Notes under the pieces: generated by a model | What the model was told of the DNA's origin: nothing | The model's input: the letters and a program-made list of their open reading frames with translations, nothing else | The model's database searches: none | Made by a program: the position numbers and the translations under genes | Assembly (NCBI RefSeq): GCF_016758195.1 | Contig: NZ_QYAC01000005.1 | Location: 186,001 to 250,000 of the forward strand | Direction: 5' to 3' | Length of the DNA stretch: 64,000 bases | From: Leucobacter chromiireducens subsp. solipictus | GTDB taxonomy: Bacteria > Actinomycetota > Actinomycetes > Actinomycetales > Microbacteriaceae | Shown: one piece after another, positions 33,617 through 42,976 of the stretch | Layout of the letters: every line of letters starts with the position of its first letter | How positions within the stretch are numbered: position 1 is the stretch's first letter

Positions 33617-33682
33617 CGAGGCAATTTATCTGGCACGACCCATTCTTCCTGGAAAACGGGTCGTGCCAGATAAATTGCCTCG
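33617..33682. repeat. Family A palindromic element, copy A3 (perfect arms)
   Basis: Perfect 25-bp arms at 33617-33641 and 33658-33682, with a 16-nt loop ATTCTTCCTGGAAAAC. The arm begins CGAGGCAATTTATCTGGCAC. The flank CGTCGAACA is shared with copy A4. Confidence 0.85.
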
Positions 33683-33792
33683 GTCTGGTGTGTGAGTAGG
33701 TGGGGGGCCGACGGGCTGCGGTAGGGAGCGGGGCTCAGGTGTGGGGCCCGCGCGACGGGACGCGATCCGGGTCGTGTCGCGCTCGTCGAACA

Positions 33793-33860
33793 CGAGGGTT
33801 TTTATCTAAACCCCGCCATTTTCGCGGGAAAATGGGTCGCGCTAGATAAATTGCCTCGGG
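33793..33860. repeat. Family A palindromic element, copy A4
   Basis: Same ends as A3 (CACGAGG...TTTATCT and AGATAAATTGCCTCGG) and the same internal CCATT...GGGAAAATGGG pairing, but the left arm has diverged. Confidence 0.75.
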
Positions 33861-34089
33861 TTGGGTGGTGCCGGGAGGGCCGGTGACCGGGTCCCGGTGA
33901 CCGCTACCCCGTGACCCGTACCCCGTGCCCGGGGCCCGGCGCCCGGGGCCTCGGGTGCCGCGCGCGTGCAGGATCGCCGGATCTGCGGTAAGCTGCTGTG
34001 GTTGTGCGTTCGCGCGCAACGTGACCGCGTCCGGATCGGCCGGAACTGCGGGAGAGCGGGGAGACTCGCTCGAAGGAAAGGAAACAATC

Positions 34090-34518
34090 ATGGCTAAAGC
34101 CAAGAAGGTTACCGGTCTGATCAAGCTTCAGATCGCTGCCGGCGCCGCCAACCCGGCACCCCCCGTGGGTCCCGCTCTGGGTCAGCACGGCGTCAACATC
34201 ATGGAGTTCTGCAAGGCGTACAACGCTGCGACGGAATCCCAGCGCGGCAACGTGGTCCCCGTTGAGATCACCGTGTACGAGGATCGCTCGTTCACCTTCG
34301 TGCTGAAGACCCCGCCGGCCGCCGAGCTCCTGAAGAAGGCTGCTGGCGTCCAGAAGGGCTCCGGCACCCCGCACACCGTCAAGGTGGCAAAGGTGACGGC
34401 AGAGCAGGTTCGCCAGATCGCCGAGCAGAAGCAGGCCGACCTGAACGCGAACGACATCGACGCTGCGTCGAAGATCATCGCGGGCACCGCTCGCTCCATG
34501 GGCATCACGGTCGAGTAA
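34090..34518 (+). CDS. rplK: 50S ribosomal protein L11
   Basis: A 142-residue L11, part of the GTPase-associated centre of the large subunit. The N-terminal [20 protein letters not shown] and the C-terminal rRNA-binding domain with [11 protein letters not shown] are unmistakable. ATG at 34090 has GAAGGAAAGG upstream; the longer frame before it is not coding. rplA follows after 10 nt. Confidence 0.97.
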   Translation: MAKAKKVTGLIKLQIAAGAANPAPPVGPALGQHGVNIMEFCKAYNAATESQRGNVVPVEITVYEDRSFTFVLKTPPAAELLKKAAGVQKGSGTPHTVKVAKVTAEQVRQIAEQKQADLNANDIDAASKIIAGTARSMGITVE

Positions 34519-34528
34519 GGGTACGAAC

Positions 34529-35218
34529 ATGGCACAGAAGTCGAAGGCGTACCGCGCCGCTGCCGAGAAGATTCAGGCAGACAAGTTCTACACTCCCGCT
34601 GAGGCAGTCGCCCTGGCGAAGGAGACCGGTTCCACCAAGACTGACTCGACCGTTGAGGTCGCCGTCAAGCTGGGCGTGGACCCCCGCAAGGCTGACCAGA
34701 TGGTGCGCGGCACCGTCAGCCTGCCCCACGGCACGGGCAAGACCGCCCGCGTCATCGTGTTCGCGGTGGGCCCCGCAGCCGAGGCAGCGATCGCTGCTGG
34801 CGCTGACGAGGTCGGCGGCGACGAGCTGATCGAGAAGGTGGCCGCAGGCTACACCGACTTCGATTCGGCCGTCTCCACCCCCGAGCTCATGGGCAAGGTT
34901 GGCCGTCTCGGTAAGGTGCTGGGCCCGCGCGGTCTGATGCCGAACCCGAAGACCGGCACCGTCACCCCGGACCCGGCCAAGGCCGTGACCGACATCAAGG
35001 GCGGCAAGATCGAGTTCCGCGTCGACAAGCACGCGAACGTGCACTTCATCGTCGGCAAGGCCTCCTTCACGGCTGACCAGCTCACCGACAACATCACCTC
35101 GGTGCTCGACGAGATCTCGCGTCTGAAGCCGTCCTCGGCCAAGGGCAAGTACGTGCAGAAGGGCGCCGTTTCGACGACCTTCGGCCCGGGCATCCCGCTC
35201 GACGTCTCGGGCCTCTAA
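34529..35218 (+). CDS. rplA: 50S ribosomal protein L1
   Basis: A 229-residue L1 of the ribosomal L1 stalk, with the conserved [18 protein letters not shown] segment near residue 130. In many bacteria L1 represses its own rplKA mRNA by binding its leader; the leader here (about 33995-34089) has not been checked for that motif. A near-perfect 40-bp palindrome follows. Confidence 0.97.
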   Translation: MAQKSKAYRAAAEKIQADKFYTPAEAVALAKETGSTKTDSTVEVAVKLGVDPRKADQMVRGTVSLPHGTGKTARVIVFAVGPAAEAAIAAGADEVGGDELIEKVAAGYTDFDSAVSTPELMGKVGRLGKVLGPRGLMPNPKTGTVTPDPAKAVTDIKGGKIEFRVDKHANVHFIVGKASFTADQLTDNITSVLDEISRLKPSSAKGKYVQKGAVSTTFGPGIPLDVSGL

Positions 35219-35257
35219 GCACCCGAAATGTCGGAGGACCGCTCGCGGTCCGACCGT

Positions 35258-35297
35258 CACTGATCCCCCGGTTCCACGTGGAACCGGGGGATCAGTG
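35258..35297. terminator. Perfect 40-bp palindrome after rplA; terminator with a parS-like centre
   Basis: 35258-35277 is the exact reverse complement of 35278-35297. The position is right for an rplKA terminator, but no T tract follows. The centre, GGTTCCACGTGGAACC, resembles the ParB site parS (TGTTTCACGTGAAACA), differing at the outer and inner flanking positions. Confidence 0.55.
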
Positions 35298-35438
35298 CGT
35301 TCCGGGGGACACCGCTCGGAGCCGGTGCCGCGCACCGACCGTGTGCGCGCTGAGCCGACTTTCGGGGGAGACCTCCTATCATGGGGATATGCGCCCGGAA
35401 CTCCCGCCTTCACCCGCACGCGAGGTCGCGGAGTAATC

Positions 35439-36671
35439 GTGGCTGCGCAGCGGGCCGTGGATCAGCCGAGCATTCCCGGGCTGAGCTATGTACGGCCTCT
35501 GGGATCGGGTGGGTTCGCGCAGGTGCACCTGTACGAGCAGGATCTGCCGCGCCGTTCGGTGGCGGTGAAGGTGATCGACACGGCACCGCAGGGCCGCGAA
35601 GCGTTTGAGCGCGAGGCCGACGCCATGGCGGCGCTGAGCGGTCACCCCTCGATCGTGTCGATCTATCAGGCCGGCATCGCCCTGTCCGGGCGGCCGTATC
35701 TCGTGATGGAGTATTGCCCGGCGTCGATGGGCGCGCTCACGAAGGGGCGGCCCGCACGGCTCGTCGACGTGCTGGACGCCGGGGTTCGACTCGCTGGGGC
35801 GTTGGAGACCGCGCATCGCGCAGGCGTGCTGCACCGTGACATTAAGCCTTCCAACGTGCTCCTGACGACGCTGGGCCGACCCGCGCTGTCGGACTTTGGG
35901 ATCGCGCGCGCCCTCCACGCCGCGGAGGTCCCCGCGGAAGAGGTCGCGATGTCGGTGCCGTGGTCCGCCCCCGAGGTCGTGCGCTTGGTCACCCCGGGTA
36001 CGGTCGCGAGCGAAGTGTGGTCGCTCGCGGCAACGCTGTACACCTTCGCGGCGGGCCGCTCGCCGTTCGAAGAGGCGTCGCGCGAGCGGAATACCCGGGC
36101 GAAACTGATCGCCCGGATCGGAAAGGCGACGATCCTCCCGATCCCCGGCGCGAGCGGGTACGGCCCGTTCGACGCGGTGCTTGCGCGTGCCATGCGCCGT
36201 ACCCCGGCCGAGCGCTACGCAACGATGGCCGAGTTTGGGCGGGCGCTCCAGGAACTGCAGCGCGGCTACGGCTTCGACGTCACCCCGCTTGAGATCGTGG
36301 CCGATGCGTGGGTGCCTGTCCCCGGCCCGGGGACGAGCCCCGAGGCGGCTGCCGGGGAGGTGCCCGGCGAGCTCGACGGTGCGGGCGACGCGGACGATTC
36401 TGCGGCCCCGCCGCGGCGCGGCCCCGTTGTCTCGGAAGTGCCCGGGCGGCGCACGCGCGCGCAGGAACGCGCCGAGCGCGACGCTGCGCGCACCGCGTCG
36501 ACTCGGCACCCCAGCCGAACATCGCGCGGGATCGACACGGACGCCGATGGAGTGGTGCGGGATCGCCCGATGTCGCCGCTGCGCGCGGGATTGATCGGTG
36601 CCGGGATTGCGCTCGCGACCGTCGCGGCTGCGCTGGGGGTTGTCTGGGCCGTGACGGGGGGCGTCAACTGA
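35439..36671 (+). CDS. Membrane Ser/Thr protein kinase
   Basis: A 410-residue eukaryotic-like kinase. The kinase domain runs from about residue 18 to 285: glycine loop G-S-G-G-F-A-Q-V, Lys44 in V-A-V-K-V-I, catalytic H-R-D-I-K-P-S-N with Asp134, D-F-G at Asp152, and an A-P-E motif. A Pro/Ala/Arg-rich linker (about 290-375) leads to one transmembrane helix near the C-terminus with almost no extracellular part. So it has no PASTA sensor. GTG at 35439 has GGAG 7 nt upstream. It starts a seven-gene cluster that ends with an FHA protein, a likely phospho-reader. Confidence 0.88.
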   Translation: MAAQRAVDQPSIPGLSYVRPLGSGGFAQVHLYEQDLPRRSVAVKVIDTAPQGREAFEREADAMAALSGHPSIVSIYQAGIALSGRPYLVMEYCPASMGALTKGRPARLVDVLDAGVRLAGALETAHRAGVLHRDIKPSNVLLTTLGRPALSDFGIARALHAAEVPAEEVAMSVPWSAPEVVRLVTPGTVASEVWSLAATLYTFAAGRSPFEEASRERNTRAKLIARIGKATILPIPGASGYGPFDAVLARAMRRTPAERYATMAEFGRALQELQRGYGFDVTPLEIVADAWVPVPGPGTSPEAAAGEVPGELDGAGDADDSAAPPRRGPVVSEVPGRRTRAQERAERDAARTASTRHPSRTSRGIDTDADGVVRDRPMSPLRAGLIGAGIALATVAAALGVVWAVTGGVN

Positions 36672-36699
36672 TGCCACGGTCACCGCTGAGGACCCGGTC

Positions 36700-39600
36700 G
36701 TGAACGCGACGCGCTGGGGGAGTAACGCGGCGCGGCCCGCGAACCCGGCACCGCGGCGCCGGGCCGCCGGGTGGATCGCCGGTGGCCTGACCGCCGCACT
36801 GGTCGTGACGATCGCGGTGTTTGCCGGCGGCTACGATTCTCGGGATACGCCGCGCGTGGAACCGGGGGTGTGGGTGGCGCGCGATGCCGGCCAGTACGCC
36901 CGGGTGAACACTGACACGGGGGAGCTGGACACGGTGCGCCGCGTCGCGGAGCCGAGCAGCGTGCTCCAAACGGGTGCGCAGGGCGTGCTGCTCACTCACG
37001 GGAACGGACGCGCGTGGCCCATCGCGGCGGCGCAGCCGCTCGACATCGGCGGGAGCGCCACGGACGCCCAGAGCGACCGCGGAGCCGACGATGGAGCCGA
37101 CGACGGGACCGACGCGGTGGGCACCGGAGCCGGAGGCGCAGGATCGGGTGACAGCTCAGGCGACGTGACAGCACACGGTGTTGCCATGCCGGAGGGAAGC
37201 CGGGATGTGCTCGTAGCCGGACGATACCTGGCGGTGCGGACCGAGTCCGGACAGGTCCACGTGGGGACGCTGCGCGCGCCCCAGAGCGGATCGCACGCGG
37301 CGGACCCCACAGGCGGGCAGCGTGCCGGCTCGGGGGACACCCCCGACACCTCCGGAGACGAATCCGATCCGGCAGCGTGGGGCCCCCGCCTCGCTGCGCT
37401 CCGCACGCTCGACGCAGCCGAGCCCGGGACCGACACGTCCGGGGACGCGGGGGACACCGAAGACACCGAAGACGCCGGAGACGCGGCCGTTGATACCGGC
37501 GACGCCCCGGCCGCGACGCTCCCGGCCGCCTCAGCGATCGCGCTCTCGGCTGACGGGGTGCTCGCCGTGTATGCCGCCGGCGAGCACAGCGTCTCGCGCT
37601 ACGACCTGGGCCGCGGCCTCGCGCGCACGCCCGAGGCGGCGGCTGCCGCGGTGCCGCAGCTCGGGCAGCCGGACACCGTGCCAGGGGATCCGATCGACGC
37701 GCCACAGCTCGCGGTGCTCGGGGCCGACTGGGTGCTGCTCGACGCGGACGCCGGGGTGCTCAGTCGGGCGGGAGCGGAACCCCAGCAACTCGATCTTGCC
37801 GCGGGGGCGTTGCTGCAGTCCAGCAGCGGGGCAAGTCGCGCCGGGGCTCCCGGGTCGGCGACGCCCACGCGCGCCGCGGCGGCCGAGCCGATGTCGGCGG
37901 ATCAGCCCGCGGCCAGCACCGCGCTCATCGCCGACTCGGACGGCCTGATCGCGGTGACGCGGGACGGAACCGTGACTCGGACGGAGGCCACGGGAACCCC
38001 CGCACGACCGACGGAGGTCGACGGCACCCGGGTCGCGGCGTGGCTCGGCGCAGGATCCGGGGCGCTGTGGCGGGGTGGCGGGGAGCCGATCCCGCTGCAG
38101 TTCGATGACGCCGTGCAAGACGATTCGGATCTGGCCCCCGTGATCCGCAGCAACGGGACGCGTGCGGTGCTCAGCGACGAACGCACGGGAATGCTCTGGA
38201 CGGTTCCGGACGGCACGCTCATCCCCCTGTCGCAATGGAGTCTCGCGGATCCTCCGCAGGAGGTTCAGGGCACCGTCGTCGTCGAGGACGTGCCGGAGCA
38301 GGTCCCGCCGACCGCGGTGGACGATGCCTTCGGCGTGCGTCCGGGTGCGCCGTCACCGCTCCCGGTGTTGCTCAACGACTTCGATGCGAACGTCCGCGAC
38401 GTGCTCACGATTGTGCCGGAATCCCTGAGCGAATCGCCGCTGCCCGAGGAGTTTGGCCGGGTGGAGCTGCTGGCGGATCGGCAATCGCTCGTGGTCCACA
38501 CCGCCCCCGGTGCCTCGGGGACCGCGAGTTTCAGCTACCGCATCTCGGACGGGGCGCTCGAGTCCGGCACGGCGACGGTCACGCTCCGTGTCGCGGCGGA
38601 GACGGAGAACTCCGCCCCCGAGTGGTGTGCCGTGTCGGGCTGCCAGCGCGAGTGGGCGGTGCCCGCGATCACGCCCGGAGGGACCCTGGTGACTCCGGTG
38701 CTCGAGGGGTGGGTGGATCCTGAGGGGGATGTGATGACGCTTGCGGCCGCGGTGCCCGTGCGCGACGCGGACCCGATTCGCGCGCTGGTCACCGCCGACG
38801 GTCGGCTTGCCGTGCGGCACACGGATCCGAGCGCCGCGGGCGAGGATGTTGCGTTGCGCGTCACGGTGCGTGACAGCCGCGGCGAGGAACGCGACCGGGA
38901 ACTGACGCTGTCGGTGCGGCCCGAAGCCATGCCGCAGGTCACGGGAACAGCGGCCACGATGACGGTGGGCGTGCCCGCCACGTTCGCGCCGCTCGACCGG
39001 GTTGCCGGCGGCTCTGGATCCTTCGCGCTCGTTGACGTTGCTCCGCAGTCGGGGGAAGCGACGGCGGTGACTCACCCGGTCGGCGGCACCGTCGAGGTGA
39101 CGGCGCTCGAGGCGGGGATCTCAACGTTCGCGGTGACGGTGCGCGACGCCGTCACGGGGGCGGAGGCCAGTGGCCAGCTCCGCGTCACCGCGACGGAGGA
39201 GGGTGCGGCGCTCGCGCTGCCTCCGTTGCGGGCGTATGTTCGCCCGCTCACGGACGCCACAGTCGAGGTGCTTGACGCGATCCCGGGCTCCGAATCGCGC
39301 GCGCTCGCGGTGGTCGGTGCGGCGGTCACGGACGGGGAACTGCACGCGGACGTGATCGACCACGCGCAAGTCCGCGTTGCGGGCGGGACCGCGGACGGCG
39401 GGCCCGGCCGGATCGGTGCGGCCGATATCACGGTGTCGGAGGGGGACACCACAGCGCATGGCCGGCTCACGGTGTTCCAGGTGCCGGATGCTGGGGGTAC
39501 CGGGGTCATCGCGGTCGCGGACTCGGCCACCGTCAGTGTCGGATCGACCGTCGATATTCGCGTGCTCGACAATGATGTCGCGGCCCCAGGGGAGCGGCTC

Positions 39601-42600
39601 CTGCTGCACCCCGAGGTGGCCGGATCCGGCGCTCCGGGCGAGCTTGCCTTCGCCGCGGGGAGCACCCTGCGCTACCTCGCCCCGAGCGAGCCGGGCACCT
39701 ATCGCATCGGATACACGGTCTTCGCGGCGAGCTCCCCGGAGCTGAGCGACACCGGCGAGGTGGTCGTCACTGTGCTCCCGGAGAGCACGAACCGCGACCC
39801 GCAGCCGGCAGCGTTGACCGCCCGCGTCACCCCGGGGGGAACGACGACCGCGCGCGTCCCCACCTCTGGGGTGGATCCCGACGGGGACCGCGTGCGGCTC
39901 CGCAGCGTGGACGCGTCGCCGGATGCGCGGGTCACGGCGAGCCTGGCCCGCTCAGGGACGGGCATCGACGTCACCGCCGCGGCCACCGCCGAGCCGGGGA
40001 CGGTGGCGATCCCCTACACGGTCACCGACGATCACGGCGGCACCGGAACGGGGACGCTGCACGTGATCGTCACCGGTGACTCCGCGGCGCCGCCGGTCAC
40101 CCTCACCGACCAGGTGCGCCTGGTGCCGGGCGGCGAAACCGTGGTGCAGCCACTCGACAACGACAGCGACCCGGCCGGGGGCGAGCTGGAACTGGTGGAG
40201 GTGACCCCCAACGTGCCGGGGGACCGCGACAGCGCCGAGTATCGCCGCCTCGCCGAGGCGCTCGACACGCGTGAGCTGCGCCGCGGCCGGATCGTGGTGA
40301 CCGCGGGTGAGGAGCTGGGGACGGCCTCGTACCGCTACACGGTGCGTTCGAGCGTGACGTCGAGCACGGCTGACGGCCTGATCGTGGTCCAGACCTCGGA
40401 GCGTGTGGGGGCCCAAGCACCCGCGGTGCGTGACACACTCGTGAGCGTGCGCGACCGCGCGGACCTTGCCGGCCGGGGGATCGACGTGCTCCAGGGCAAA
40501 GTGCGGTGGCCGGCGGGCGATCCGGCGGCGCTCCGGCTCACGCTCTGGGGCGAGCAGGGCGGGGACTACCGGGTGTCCGGCAACCGGATCGTGGGGAGCT
40601 ACGATCCTGCGGGCGACGTGGTCGTATTCCAGGTGGACGGTACCGACGCGTCGGGGACCGACGTCACCAGCTACGGTTTCCTCGTGATTCCCCCGCTCGA
40701 GGATCTGCAGCTCACGCTGCAGCGGGATCTGGAACCGCTCGAGGTGGCGGAGGGCGATGCGGTCACGGCCGCGGTGGCGGATCTCGTGGACGCGGGACCC
40801 GATGATCGCATCGAGCTGCGTAGCGGCGTGTTTCCCACCGCTCGGGCGGCGGCGCGCTGCGAGGCGGCCGGCGACGTCGCGATCCGCTACGCGGCGGGGA
40901 GCGGCGGGCCCTGGAGCGACGTGTGCCGCATGGAGGTGCGACTGCGTGGCCAGGATCACTGGACGGCGCTCCCGGTGCCCGTGCGGGTGATTCCCGATGC
41001 GCCGGTCGCCGAACTGCGGTCGCTCACGCGCGCCATCGCGCCGGGCACGACCGAGACGATCCAGCTCTCGGACATGGTGGAGTGGCAGGGGGACCGCGCC
41101 GGCGACCCCGCCGAGCTGTCGTTCAGCGTGAGCGGCACGGCCGCGGACTTCGAGGTGGTGAGCGAGGGGGGCACGCTGCGCGCCACGGCGCTTGCCACCG
41201 CGCGCCCCGGCGGGCAGCACGCCCTCACGGTCACGATGACCGGCGCGGGCCGCGCGCACGCCCCGCTGACGCTCCGCGTCGGGGAAAGCCCGCGGGATCT
41301 GCCGCGCGGCGGCACGGCGGCGCTGCAGTGCACGGTCGGGGCGAGCTGCGGCACCGATCTCGTCGGTATTCCCGGGGAGTACGACCCGTTTGCCGGGAAG
41401 CGGGGCGGCGGCCTCGAACTCGTTGCGGTGGACGGCAGTGCCTGCCCGATCGCCCAGTTCGCGGCGGTGGAGAACCGTCGGGTGGCGGTGAGCTGGCCAG
41501 GCGCGGCGGAATCCGGCGGCACCTGCACCGTCGGGTTCACCGTGCGCGACGCGCAGGGCCGCGTCGGCACCGGCGCGATCGAGTTCGACGCGCAGGGGCT
41601 TCCCGACGCGCCGACGAGCGTCGTGCAGACCGGGTTTACCGAGAGCACCGCGTCGTTCCGGGTGGCCCTCGGCGGCCGGCTCGCACACCCCGCGGTCACG
41701 GAGGTTCGGCTGAGCGGTGCCGGAAGCGCGCAGTGCGCCGCGGCCGGCCCCGACGCCTTCGACTGCACCGTGAGCGGACTGCGCAGCGGGGAGCGGCACA
41801 GCTTCACCGCGCGGGCCGTGAATGGTGTCGGGGAATCCGCCCCGAGCGCGCCGGTGACCGGTTGGGCGTACCGCGCCCCGGAGCGCCCCACGATTACGGC
41901 GACGGCGTTCCCCGACGCGGGGAACACCGAGCAGGGGCGTGGCGCGCTCCGCGTGACCGCCTCCGGATCCCGGGACACCCGGGAGTTCCGGGTGTCGATC
42001 GCGGGGGCCGAGCGGGGCACGATCGCGGGACCGGAGGGGCGCGGCGATTTCGCGGGGCTTCCCGCCGGGCCGGTCGCCGTCGTGGTGACGCCGGTGACCG
42101 CGCTGGACCTCCCGCCCGTCAGCGGCGGCTCCGCCACGGGGACGGCCGCGCAGGCGGAGGGCCGTGTGATCGGTGCCCCTCTCCTCACGGGGGCGACACT
42201 CGTGAGCACGGGGGACCGCAGCGGGAAGATCACGGCCGCGGGGGCGGGAGCCCACCACGGCGAGGCCGTGACCTGGAGTTACGCCGTCGCCACCGACGGA
42301 GTCGAGCCGAGCTGCGCGGCCGCGGGCCCCTCCTCCGAGATGTCGGGGCTCCAGCGGGGGAAGTGGTACCGCGGGATCGCGTGCGCGAGCAGCCCCTTCG
42401 GGGTGAGCTCGGCACCCACCACGGCCGTGCAGATCGGCGGCGCAATCCCCGCACCCAGCGTGAGCTACACGGTCGCGACAGCTCCGAAACCGCAGGGCGA
42501 CGGGGTCGAGTACGTGGCGGGTGCGCCACAGGTCTCGGGACACCTCACCGGGGCTCAGCTGCGCTATAGCTCGGGCGGCGACACGCTGTTCCTCGACCCC

Positions 42601-42930
42601 GAGGTGCCCGGCCCCATCACCGTGCAGCAGTGCTTCGCCGAGCAGTGCTCAGAGACCGCACCGGTGCGCTGGATCGGGGCCCCGCGCCCGGTGATCGTGG
42701 CACCGAACAATGGCACCTGCGTGGACCCGGCGACGGCCGGCGGGAACCCCGCGGAGCTCGCCGCCGCGGTGCAGATCTCGGGCGCGGCGCAATCCTCCGC
42801 ACAGTTCTCCCTCGGCGCGGTCACCGGAGAGACCGCCGAGATCACCGTACGCTGGGGCGGGGAGTACAGTGCGCTCCAGGCCGCCACGGTCACGGTGTGC
42901 GCGACGCCGCCGCCCGAGCCGGGGCCCTGA
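36700..42930 (+). CDS. Giant surface protein with Ig-like/cadherin-like and FN3-like repeats
   Basis: 2076 residues. One transmembrane helix near residues 25-45 places the rest outside. Then comes a beta-propeller-like N-terminal part (about 50-530) interrupted by Asp/Gly/Thr-rich low-complexity loops (about 115-150 and 205-270). After that there are many beta-sandwich repeats with N-D-F-D/D-N-D-x-D-P motifs (about 540-1500), then FN3-like domains (about 1640-1850). The end has several Cys. GTG start, 28 nt after the kinase. Homologues of this type sit beside MoxR/DUF58 genes in related actinobacteria. The role is unknown; a wall- or partner-binding scaffold is inferred. Confidence 0.8.
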   Translation: MNATRWGSNAARPANPAPRRRAAGWIAGGLTAALVVTIAVFAGGYDSRDTPRVEPGVWVARDAGQYARVNTDTGELDTVRRVAEPSSVLQTGAQGVLLTHGNGRAWPIAAAQPLDIGGSATDAQSDRGADDGADDGTDAVGTGAGGAGSGDSSGDVTAHGVAMPEGSRDVLVAGRYLAVRTESGQVHVGTLRAPQSGSHAADPTGGQRAGSGDTPDTSGDESDPAAWGPRLAALRTLDAAEPGTDTSGDAGDTEDTEDAGDAAVDTGDAPAATLPAASAIALSADGVLAVYAAGEHSVSRYDLGRGLARTPEAAAAAVPQLGQPDTVPGDPIDAPQLAVLGADWVLLDADAGVLSRAGAEPQQLDLAAGALLQSSSGASRAGAPGSATPTRAAAAEPMSADQPAASTALIADSDGLIAVTRDGTVTRTEATGTPARPTEVDGTRVAAWLGAGSGALWRGGGEPIPLQFDDAVQDDSDLAPVIRSNGTRAVLSDERTGMLWTVPDGTLIPLSQWSLADPPQEVQGTVVVEDVPEQVPPTAVDDAFGVRPGAPSPLPVLLNDFDANVRDVLTIVPESLSESPLPEEFGRVELLADRQSLVVHTAPGASGTASFSYRISDGALESGTATVTLRVAAETENSAPEWCAVSGCQREWAVPAITPGGTLVTPVLEGWVDPEGDVMTLAAAVPVRDADPIRALVTADGRLAVRHTDPSAAGEDVALRVTVRDSRGEERDRELTLSVRPEAMPQVTGTAATMTVGVPATFAPLDRVAGGSGSFALVDVAPQSGEATAVTHPVGGTVEVTALEAGISTFAVTVRDAVTGAEASGQLRVTATEEGAALALPPLRAYVRPLTDATVEVLDAIPGSESRALAVVGAAVTDGELHADVIDHAQVRVAGGTADGGPGRIGAADITVSEGDTTAHGRLTVFQVPDAGGTGVIAVADSATVSVGSTVDIRVLDNDVAAPGERLLLHPEVAGSGAPGELAFAAGSTLRYLAPSEPGTYRIGYTVFAASSPELSDTGEVVVTVLPESTNRDPQPAALTARVTPGGTTTARVPTSGVDPDGDRVRLRSVDASPDARVTASLARSGTGIDVTAAATAEPGTVAIPYTVTDDHGGTGTGTLHVIVTGDSAAPPVTLTDQVRLVPGGETVVQPLDNDSDPAGGELELVEVTPNVPGDRDSAEYRRLAEALDTRELRRGRIVVTAGEELGTASYRYTVRSSVTSSTADGLIVVQTSERVGAQAPAVRDTLVSVRDRADLAGRGIDVLQGKVRWPAGDPAALRLTLWGEQGGDYRVSGNRIVGSYDPAGDVVVFQVDGTDASGTDVTSYGFLVIPPLEDLQLTLQRDLEPLEVAEGDAVTAAVADLVDAGPDDRIELRSGVFPTARAAARCEAAGDVAIRYAAGSGGPWSDVCRMEVRLRGQDHWTALPVPVRVIPDAPVAELRSLTRAIAPGTTETIQLSDMVEWQGDRAGDPAELSFSVSGTAADFEVVSEGGTLRATALATARPGGQHALTVTMTGAGRAHAPLTLRVGESPRDLPRGGTAALQCTVGASCGTDLVGIPGEYDPFAGKRGGGLELVAVDGSACPIAQFAAVENRRVAVSWPGAAESGGTCTVGFTVRDAQGRVGTGAIEFDAQGLPDAPTSVVQTGFTESTASFRVALGGRLAHPAVTEVRLSGAGSAQCAAAGPDAFDCTVSGLRSGERHSFTARAVNGVGESAPSAPVTGWAYRAPERPTITATAFPDAGNTEQGRGALRVTASGSRDTREFRVSIAGAERGTIAGPEGRGDFAGLPAGPVAVVVTPVTALDLPPVSGGSATGTAAQAEGRVIGAPLLTGATLVSTGDRSGKITAAGAGAHHGEAVTWSYAVATDGVEPSCAAAGPSSEMSGLQRGKWYRGIACASSPFGVSSAPTTAVQIGGAIPAPSVSYTVATAPKPQGDGVEYVAGAPQVSGHLTGAQLRYSSGGDTLFLDPEVPGPITVQQCFAEQCSETAPVRWIGAPRPVIVAPNNGTCVDPATAGGNPAELAAAVQISGAAQSSAQFSLGAVTGETAEITVRWGGEYSALQAATVTVCATPPPEPGP

Positions 42931-42976
42931 TCCGGCCCACCGCCCACCGCCCACCGCGACACGAATTCGAGGACAC

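Larger units (their letters stand above)
33479..34089. other. Gene-free region between nusG and rplK
   Basis: This region holds a C10 run (33498-33507), two copies of a ~50-bp C-rich repeat (33508-33610), Family A elements A3 and A4, a GC-rich stretch, and the rplK leader. A -10-like TAAGCT lies at 33989-33994, followed by a small hairpin GTTG-TGCG...CGCG-CAAC. I see no gene in it. Confidence 0.75.

Noticed and set aside
33617..33682. Intrinsic terminator at Family A copy A3
   Set aside because: No U tract, 25-bp arms with a 16-nt loop, and dispersed copies with conserved loop letters fit a repeat element better.
39952..42543. 863-codon minus-strand frame inside the giant protein gene
   Set aside because: Same composition artefact; the plus frame has coherent beta-repeat sequence.
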